Part shown: piece after piece, positions 58,900-64,000 of the stretch | Layout of the letters: each line of letters starts with the position of its first letter | How positions within the stretch are numbered: the first letter of the stretch is position 1 | Made by a program: the position numbers and the translations under genes | The notes under the pieces: model-generated | Database searches by the model: none | Told to the model about the DNA's origin: nothing | Seen by the model: only the letters and a program-made list of their open reading frames with translations | Assembly: GCF_027925145.1 (NCBI RefSeq) | Contig: NZ_AP027130.1 | Coordinates: 1,984,001-2,048,000, forward strand | DNA length: 64,000 bases | From: Thermodesulfomicrobium sp. WS | GTDB lineage: Bacteria; Desulfobacterota; Desulfovibrionia; Desulfovibrionales; Desulfomicrobiaceae | Direction: 5' to 3'

Positions 58900-59478
58900 C
58901 TACGGCACTCTCGAGGTCAGGGTCGTCGCCACCGAGGGTTCCCGGTAGGGAAGTTGTTGCCGCGGCACCAGGGCCTTGGCCGGCAAATCCATGTCCGCGG
59001 CAGCAAGCACCACGCTGTCCTGCGCCCGCACCACCCGTACATTGACAAAAAGACGCGACCCCACCCGCGTATAGGTGCCCACCAACACTGCGTAGGCATC
59101 CGCCTCCGGGTCCAGGTCCTCAAGACGCCGAGACAATGCGAGCACCCCCCCCGGCCGCACCACCACCGACTGGGAGCGCAACTGCACGTCCTTCATGGCG
59201 TAGCGCAGCTGTCCCAGACGCGAGGCCACCTGCTCGGCCAAAAGACGGCCCACGTCGCTGACGTGCTCCACGTCTGCGCCATCCACAAAAGCGGCTACCA
59301 ACATCGGATGCGCCGCCGCCTCGGTAGAGCGCAATTGCCCATGCAAGGTGTCCGCAGCGCGGTAGGTCTCCCGCAAAAGCACCTGGTCCCCAGCCGGCTC
59401 ACGCGGCGTCAACGAAACAAGCGAGGAAATCTGCCCACATCCGCTTATCATCAAGAGTACAAGCACAAGCCAACGCAT
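58900..59478 (-). CDS. flgO: FlgO-family outer-membrane lipoprotein
   Basis: A 192-residue lipoprotein. The signal MRWLVLVLLMISGC ends in a lipobox (ISGC, Cys14). The body matches the FlgO domain: AADTLHGQL, PMLVAAFVDGADVEHVSDVG, RLLAEQVASRLGQLRYAMKD, VLVGTYTRVGSRLFVNVRVV. In Vibrio FlgO helps flagellar stability at the outer membrane. GGAGG lies 5 bases before the ATG. A sigma-54-like promoter upstream fits a flagellar assignment, although FlgO-domain lipoproteins also occur outside motility loci. Confidence 0.82.
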   Translation of the reverse strand: MRWLVLVLLMISGCGQISSLVSLTPREPAGDQVLLRETYRAADTLHGQLRSTEAAAHPMLVAAFVDGADVEHVSDVGRLLAEQVASRLGQLRYAMKDVQLRSQSVVVRPGGVLALSRRLEDLDPEADAYAVLVGTYTRVGSRLFVNVRVVRAQDSVVLAAADMDLPAKALVPRQQLPYREPSVATTLTSRVP

Positions 59479-59516
59479 GGGATCCTCCGGGAAAAAAACT
59501 CCACCAGCCGGGCACA

Positions 59517-59532
59517 AGCAAAAAGTGGTCCA
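59517..59532 (-). promoter_or_regulatory. Possible sigma-54 promoter for the flgO-like gene
   Basis: On the minus strand TGGACCACTTTTTGCT has GG and GC with 10 bases between them and a T-rich -12 region. It matches less of the -24 consensus than the flgF promoter does. It would start transcription about 28 bases before the ATG. Confidence 0.5.
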
Positions 59533-59850
59533 TAAAAAAACAGAGTAGACATCCTTTCTCGCTCCCCTTGAGCGCGCCCCAGCACCTCCCAAGAACATCC
59601 CTCAAGGTGTTTTTTGGAATGCAGTCGCTCTAATGTATTCAATGAAATACCATAAAACTCGCCTTCCAACCCTCACCCCCCGTCCCCCCAGAGGCAGACC
59701 GCCTGCGCGGATCCCCCGAAGGAACGAACTTACCACGCCACATCATCACAATTATACGCCGCAACATCCAGGAGAGCAAACAGATTGATTTGACTGTTTT
59801 TTTCTGAAAAGCAGCAAATGCAAGCGGCGTCGATTTGCTCCACCGCTCCC
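59533..59850. other. Gene-free, AT-enriched divergent intergenic region
   Basis: This stretch separates the FlgO-like unit from the pilin operon. It holds runs of T and A (around 59608 and 59798) and a TTGACT near 59788, but no open frame with a credible start and no repeat. It presumably contains regulatory sites for the pilin operon. Confidence 0.5.
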
Positions 59851-59879
59851 TTGTCTTTTATATCAAGAGGGGATACATA
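59851..59879 (+). promoter_or_regulatory. Candidate sigma-70 promoter of the minor pilin operon
   Basis: TTGTCT and TACATA spaced by 17 bases, ending 37 bases before the first pilin start codon. Both hexamers match the consensus at four positions, in an AT-rich setting. Confidence 0.5.
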
Positions 59880-59915
59880 CCATTTCCAAAGCAACCGAGG
59901 AAAGACGAGTTGACC

Positions 59916-60497
59916 ATGTCGCACTGCTCTCCCAGGCGCCGCGCCCCTTCCTGGGGCTTTACCCTCACCGAGATGATGGTGGTGCTGGCGATTGTCGCCA
60001 TCCTGATGGGGCTCTCGGCCATGGCTCTTTCCAGTTACTTGCCGTACAGCAACCTCAAGCGGGCTGCCCGGACAATTATCAGCCTTTGTCAGATGGCACG
60101 CAGCGAGGCCATCAAACGCAATACCCGGGTGGCAGTGGTTTTTAACCCATCCAATCAGACGTGCACCGTCTACACCGAAGATGGTCCGGATAATAACTGG
60201 AATACAGAACAAGACAACGAACTCTTCCGGCGTTTTTCGCTTTCTGATTTGCGAGGAGAAATCACTTTCGGGCATGGCGTTGCGACAAAAAACATTTCCA
60301 ATGCAACATTCTCCAATAGCAGCTCCAATCTTCCTCCCAACAATCGTTTTGTATTCAATGCACGGGGGGGGATAGCAGGCTCTCTTGGAACGGTGTACAT
60401 CCAAGACATCAATGGAAATACTATGGCCATCACCGCTCGAAGTCTCTCTGGATCCATGATTGTCCGCCAATGGCAGGGAACACAATGGATTCCATAA
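59916..60497 (+). CDS. fimT: Type IV minor pilin, GspH/FimT family
   Basis: A 193-residue pseudopilin. After a short basic leader the prepilin peptidase site and hydrophobic helix read GFTLTEMMVVLAIVAILMGL (cleavage after Gly, Glu at +5). The C-terminal beta domain matches the GspH group (AARTIISLCQMARSEAIKRN, VAVVFN). It would join a priming complex that starts type IV pilus assembly. The start at 59916 gives a 26-residue basic leader. It is the first gene of a six-gene run. Confidence 0.88.
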   Translation: MSHCSPRRRAPSWGFTLTEMMVVLAIVAILMGLSAMALSSYLPYSNLKRAARTIISLCQMARSEAIKRNTRVAVVFNPSNQTCTVYTEDGPDNNWNTEQDNELFRRFSLSDLRGEITFGHGVATKNISNATFSNSSSNLPPNNRFVFNARGGIAGSLGTVYIQDINGNTMAITARSLSGSMIVRQWQGTQWIP

Positions 60498-61090
60498 CCA
60501 GGCATCGCTATCCACAAGGAATGACCCTTGTAGAACTCTTGGTGGTACTTGCCATCATGAGCATTTTAGGCATTGCCATTTACAATTTGTTTGCGACACA
60601 TAATCGACAAGCGCTCATTCGAGAAGAAACAGCATTAATGCAGCAAGAGCTGCTCTCGGCAATGACTTCCATGGCAGATTCTATTCGCATGTGCGGCTAC
60701 TCTCCAAATACAAATTCGACAGATAATTTTGGTTTTACATCTATAACAAATCAAACACAAATAAATTGTACCCAAGATGCCGACGGCAATGGGACTTTTG
60801 ATGGATCCGACAATGAAATAACAACATTTTACTTCAATGCAACAACAAATTCCATTCAAAAATTTAGCACAGGCACTGTGCCATGGCAGCCACTCGCTAT
60901 CAATATAGGCGATCTCCAATTCACATATTTGGACGCTGAGGGGAACGTAATTTCTGATCCGAATGCAAATTTGGAATCCATTCGTATGGTTCAAATCAAC
61001 GCGACAGCAATTCCATCTTCCAATCGTGCAAACATGGGAATACGGAATCGTACTATGACAACAGTAGTGCAGGTTCGTAATGCCAAATAG
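60485..61090 (+). CDS. pilW: Type IV minor pilin, PilW-like
   Basis: A 201-residue prepilin with leader MDSITRHRYPQG and helix MTLVELLVVLAIMSILGIAI (Glu5 present, Met at +1). The middle is Asn/Thr-rich with a calcium-loop-like DADGNGTFDGSDNE. The ATG at 60485 has CAGGGA upstream; an in-frame ATG at 60470 is possible. It overlaps the preceding gene by 13 bases. The gene is clearly AT-richer than the chromosome around it. Confidence 0.82.
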   Translation: MDSITRHRYPQGMTLVELLVVLAIMSILGIAIYNLFATHNRQALIREETALMQQELLSAMTSMADSIRMCGYSPNTNSTDNFGFTSITNQTQINCTQDADGNGTFDGSDNEITTFYFNATTNSIQKFSTGTVPWQPLAINIGDLQFTYLDAEGNVISDPNANLESIRMVQINATAIPSSNRANMGIRNRTMTTVVQVRNAK

Positions 61091-61487
61091 GAATTTATTG
61101 CAACAAAGTAGAATCTCTGGATTTTCTCTCGTAGAACTCCTTGTTGTCTCTGCAATCCTGGCAATAGGCTTGCTTGGCGTTGCGAGCCTTTTCTCGCAAG
61201 GATCTTTTCAGGACAGCAGATCTTATTATGCAACACAAGCCAATTTTATTTTGGAACAAATTATAGAAAATTCTACAACAAATCAGTATAATGAAAATAC
61301 ATATAAAAACATATCGAATATCAACAACAACATAACAATAGACAATGTAAATTATAATTTTATATGTAATGTCACGAACAATACCCCAATTGCTAACTCC
61401 AAAGAAATGAACTGCTCTATATCCTGGCAAATTTTCAGAAACTCAGGGAACATACGGACGACTTATGTCTTCTCTCCAAAATACTGA
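61080..61487 (+). CDS. pilV: Type IV minor pilin, PilV-like
   Basis: A 135-residue prepilin: leader to Gly14, then FSLVELLVVSAILAIGLLGV. The C-terminal half is extremely Asn/Thr/Ile-rich with two Cys (about residues 94 and 109) that could form a disulfide. It overlaps pilW by 11 and pilX by 23 bases. It is the AT-richest gene in the window. Confidence 0.8.
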   Translation: MPNRNLLQQSRISGFSLVELLVVSAILAIGLLGVASLFSQGSFQDSRSYYATQANFILEQIIENSTTNQYNENTYKNISNINNNITIDNVNYNFICNVTNNTPIANSKEMNCSISWQIFRNSGNIRTTYVFSPKY

Positions 61488-62037
61488 GCAAGGATCTTCC
61501 TTGGTCATTGCGCTCATCGTTTTATTCATCCTGACCGCCCTAGGGCTCATGGTTGCTGACGTTACCGATATCAATATCATGATTGCGGCCAATGATCGTG
61601 ACGCCAAAAATGCCCTCATCCATGCCGATAGCGGAGTCAATGTCGGTCACGAAATCTTAGAAGCCAATCTCGAACAAAACCAACCCCTTGCCCTCTGTAA
61701 CGAAAACCTCGCAGGGCTTCCTTCGTGTCCAGCGGGAACTTGCGACGCTGCATGCTGGACGAACCAAACAGTGGCCAGCTTTAATGCCAGCGACAATGCC
61801 TCCTGGCCGATTTCTTTGTACACCAATGGCTCCACCGGCATCTACCTTCGTGCCGGCCAATTCTCCCAGGGACTGGTCGTCGGCGGCGCTATCCAAATGG
61901 GCGCCGGATACGAAGGTGTTGGCAAAAGCGCCGCCAAAGGAGGTTCTTTTGTCGTCTACCTGGTGCGCTCTCACTATGAGGGAGATCGCGCGTCCAGGGC
62001 CGAAGTGGACCTCGGCTGGCGGCATGTGAACTATTGA
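61465..62037 (+). CDS. pilX: Type IV pilus assembly protein PilX-like
   Basis: A 190-residue protein with a short N-terminus and helix GSSLVIALIVLFILTALGLM, lacking the +5 Glu as PilX/GspK-type proteins do, followed by the PilX pattern ANDRDAKNALIHADSGVNVG. A Cys-rich loop (CNENLAGLPSCPAGTCDAAC) could hold two disulfides. It is probably the tip-proximal pilin that contacts PilY1. The 3' half returns toward genome-like GC. Confidence 0.85.
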   Translation: MSSLQNTEQGSSLVIALIVLFILTALGLMVADVTDINIMIAANDRDAKNALIHADSGVNVGHEILEANLEQNQPLALCNENLAGLPSCPAGTCDAACWTNQTVASFNASDNASWPISLYTNGSTGIYLRAGQFSQGLVVGGAIQMGAGYEGVGKSAAKGGSFVVYLVRSHYEGDRASRAEVDLGWRHVNY

Positions 62038-62057
62038 GGAGAAGCGTGAGGTCGCGC

Positions 62058-62342
62058 ATGAAAGTATTTTCTCTCCTTGTGATGATGATTCTTTTTCATC
62101 TGATGGCTTTTGCCATGCCATGGTCCAAGGGGACTGTGACCAAACCAGCATGGTACGATACGGGTGGCTATCAAGTAGAAATTGACCACATTCGATACGT
62201 ATTCATCAGAACCGCCCGCATTAAATATGATGACCGATGGTATGATGTCCCAGATCGAGCCCATCTTCTGACACCAAAGACACGCGTTCGCATCCAAAAA
62301 GAAGGCTTTCGTATTTATGCTCTGGAAATCGAAGGAAGGTGA
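62058..62342 (+). CDS. Small exported protein of the pilin operon, function unknown
   Basis: A 94-residue protein with a signal peptide (MKVFSLLVMMILFHLMAFA) followed by a basic, Tyr/Arg-rich beta-like domain (VEIDHIRYVFIRTARIKYDD). It lies between pilX and pilY1, the place where some operons carry PilE-like or small assembly factors, but I do not recognise this one. A GTG at 62046 is an alternative start. It ends 4 bases before pilY1. Confidence 0.72.
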   Translation: MKVFSLLVMMILFHLMAFAMPWSKGTVTKPAWYDTGGYQVEIDHIRYVFIRTARIKYDDRWYDVPDRAHLLTPKTRVRIQKEGFRIYALEIEGR

Positions 62343-62346
62343 TAGC

Positions 62347-64000
62347 ATGCGCCGCCTCGTTACAATTTTTCTGTTTGGATGGGCCATTTTTTCCATAGGA
62401 AATTTTGCATGGGCAGAAGTTGCCTCGCAGTATAATTACGTTCCACCATTTTTGACTAACAGTCTACCACCGATGGTCATGCTCACTATGGCCAGAGATC
62501 ATCGCCTATACTACGAAGCCTATAACGATGCTTCTGACATCGATGGTGATGGAGATCTCGATATTCGCTATAAACCGTCGATCAATTACTACGGCTATTT
62601 TGATTCCTTTAAATATTACGAATACAATAACGCGGCCGGGAGATTTGAACCCCGTGGAGTCACCACCACCAAGAAGGCCCCTGATGGGCCCTATTGGAGC
62701 GGTGACTTTCTGAACTATGTCAGCATGACGCGCATGGATTGTCTCCGCAAGGTGCTCTATGGAGGATATCGCAGCACCGATACTGCAACAGAAACCGTGT
62801 TGGAACGGGCGTATATCCCTCAAGACGCCCATTCTTTTGGAAAAGAATACGAAAGTATCGCCCGCGATGGGTATGATATCCGCGAATACACGCCTCTCGA
62901 TCTTCCCCTTTCCGGTCGTCGCCATCTCATCGCCACAACCGCCCTCGGCACCGACGGCGCCCCACTTTTACGGGTTCTTCCCAATAGCTCAGCCCGTATT
63001 TGGGAATGGGTCGCCACCGAGCGTCCAGTGGTCAAAAGTAACTTTGGCGGAAGCACCAGCCATCCTGGGCACCCTGCCAATGCGGCAGGGTTTCAAACCA
63101 TGGTCGCCACCTATGCAACGCCAAGTCGGCAATTTGGGAATACCACCGGAGATACGATAACTATTGACGGGTCAGACAATCCATTTGGCAATGACGACAA
63201 CTTCCTCACGATCTTTTCTGGAACGTTGAATACCAACAATTCTGGAAACTATACATTTGCCATTGACGGTGATGATGCCGTTGAACTCCTTATTGACGGC
63301 AATGTTGTTGTAGGATGGTATGGAGGACATGGCAAATGTGACTGCAAAACACACAACGCAACAGTTGCTCTTACATCAGGGCAGCATGCAATCGAATTTC
63401 GCCACGAAGAAGCTTCGGGATCAGCAAACTATTACTTATATTGGTATAATGTTTCTAAAAAAAATAAATGGGATATCGTTCCGGCAAACAGCACCCTTGG
63501 TCTCTCTAACATGACTCATGCCACCTACAACTTGGTGGATACTGCAGTCATTACGGACTACATTCTTCGTGTTCAGGTAGGTGTCGCATCAATGCCTGAA
63601 CCGAATTGCAAGCTCTATCCCAACGGGACGTATAAACCCATCGGCATTCTCCAGCGCCATGGCGAATCAGACAAAATGCTCTTTGGCTTGATCACTGGAT
63701 CCTATACCAAGAATCTTTCTGGTGGAGTCCTGCGCCAAAATATTGGAAGTATCTCTCGCGAGATCAACAGTACAACAGGAGAATTCCTCTATCTTGACAA
63801 TAGTTCCATAGGCGGAATTATAGCAACTATTGATCGACTTCGAATTCATGGATTTCGAAATGACTCTAATTTCGATTATAATGAAAATTGTGGATGGATT
63901 ACGACGAGACCCCTCAAAGAGGGAGAATGCCGGATGTGGGGCAATCCCATGGCAGAAATGATGTACGAAACAGAACGCTACTTCGCCGGAGCAGGCAATG
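62347..64000 (+). CDS. pilY1: PilY1-like pilus tip adhesin with PA14-like insert (partial, continues past window)
   Basis: An open frame of 551 codons running off the end. It has a signal peptide (MRRLVTIFLFGWAIFSIGNF, cleaved after about AWA-EV) and the N-terminal PilY1 pattern: VMLTMARDHRLYYEAYND, DGDLDIRYKP, GPYWSGDFLNYVSMTRMD, RKVLYGG. Residues about 285-385 form a PA14-like beta domain (GNYTFAIDGDDAVELLIDGN, SGQHAIEFRHEEASG), a fold often binding sugars. The beta-propeller and C-terminal pilus-binding parts should lie beyond the window. The initiator ATG is 62347. Confidence 0.9.
   Translation, partial: MRRLVTIFLFGWAIFSIGNFAWAEVASQYNYVPPFLTNSLPPMVMLTMARDHRLYYEAYNDASDIDGDGDLDIRYKPSINYYGYFDSFKYYEYNNAAGRFEPRGVTTTKKAPDGPYWSGDFLNYVSMTRMDCLRKVLYGGYRSTDTATETVLERAYIPQDAHSFGKEYESIARDGYDIREYTPLDLPLSGRRHLIATTALGTDGAPLLRVLPNSSARIWEWVATERPVVKSNFGGSTSHPGHPANAAGFQTMVATYATPSRQFGNTTGDTITIDGSDNPFGNDDNFLTIFSGTLNTNNSGNYTFAIDGDDAVELLIDGNVVVGWYGGHGKCDCKTHNATVALTSGQHAIEFRHEEASGSANYYLYWYNVSKKNKWDIVPANSTLGLSNMTHATYNLVDTAVITDYILRVQVGVASMPEPNCKLYPNGTYKPIGILQRHGESDKMLFGLITGSYTKNLSGGVLRQNIGSISREINSTTGEFLYLDNSSIGGIIATIDRLRIHGFRNDSNFDYNENCGWITTRPLKEGECRMWGNPMAEMMYETERYFAGAGN

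Overview
The window is a piece of a high-GC Gram-negative chromosome. The best guess is a Desulfovibrionales-type sulfate reducer (Desulfobacterota). That guess rests on an RluD-CoaE fusion, the run uvrB / K+ channel / ligA-like / dapB, a B. subtilis-type PurF, and a subtype I-C (Dvulg-like) CRISPR repeat remnant. The placement is inferred from gene content, not from a 16S comparison.

Layout. 1-2.1 kb, minus strand: flagellar rod genes flgF-flgG-flgA behind a sigma-54 promoter, with a small cytochrome c upstream. 2.5-5.0 kb: a D-Ala-D-Ala carboxypeptidase-like protein and UDP-glucose dehydrogenase. 5.4-16.1 kb: housekeeping genes, many with overlapping ATGA/GTGA junctions (RluD-CoaE, rhomboid, phosphodiester glycosidase-like, UvrB, K+ channel, a divergent LigA, DapB, MoxR ATPase, DUF58). 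16.1-19.3 kb: PAS-LuxR regulator, adenine deaminase, CheY-like regulator. 19.5-33.4 kb: one long chain of nearly contiguous genes, carB-purF-kdsD-YkgJ-PBP1A-Gate protein, followed by three glycosyltransferases and a Wzy/WaaL-like membrane protein.

33.4-49.7 kb is a cell-surface locus. It holds an AAA/PD-(D/E)XK protein, a GT2, a WbaP-like initiating transferase, an acyltransferase, a choice-of-anchor-L protein, a deacetylase/double-GT2 fusion, a Wzm-like permease, a Wzt-methyltransferase fusion, a GNAT protein, and an RsaA-like S-layer protein. The most attractive reading is a combined S-layer and anchoring-polysaccharide locus like that of Caulobacter. A helical DUF4214-like module appears at the N-terminus of the S-layer protein and at the C-terminus of the anchor-L protein.

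49.8-52.6 kb is a mobile and defence scrap heap. It contains a REP-associated tyrosine transposase with bulged-hairpin repeats, a type II toxin-antitoxin pair, a second internally deleted transposase element, and a one-spacer degenerate CRISPR. 52.6-57.9 kb is a complete rRNA operon on the minus strand (16S-tRNA-Ile-tRNA-Ala-23S-5S) with tandem promoters, processing stems and a terminator. 58.0-59.5 kb, minus strand: a FlgO-family lipoprotein and an unknown partner behind a possible sigma-54 promoter. 59.9-64.0 kb: a minor-pilin operon (FimT/GspH, PilW, PilV, PilX, a small exported protein, PilY1 with a PA14-like domain). It is visibly AT-richer than the rest and runs off the window end.
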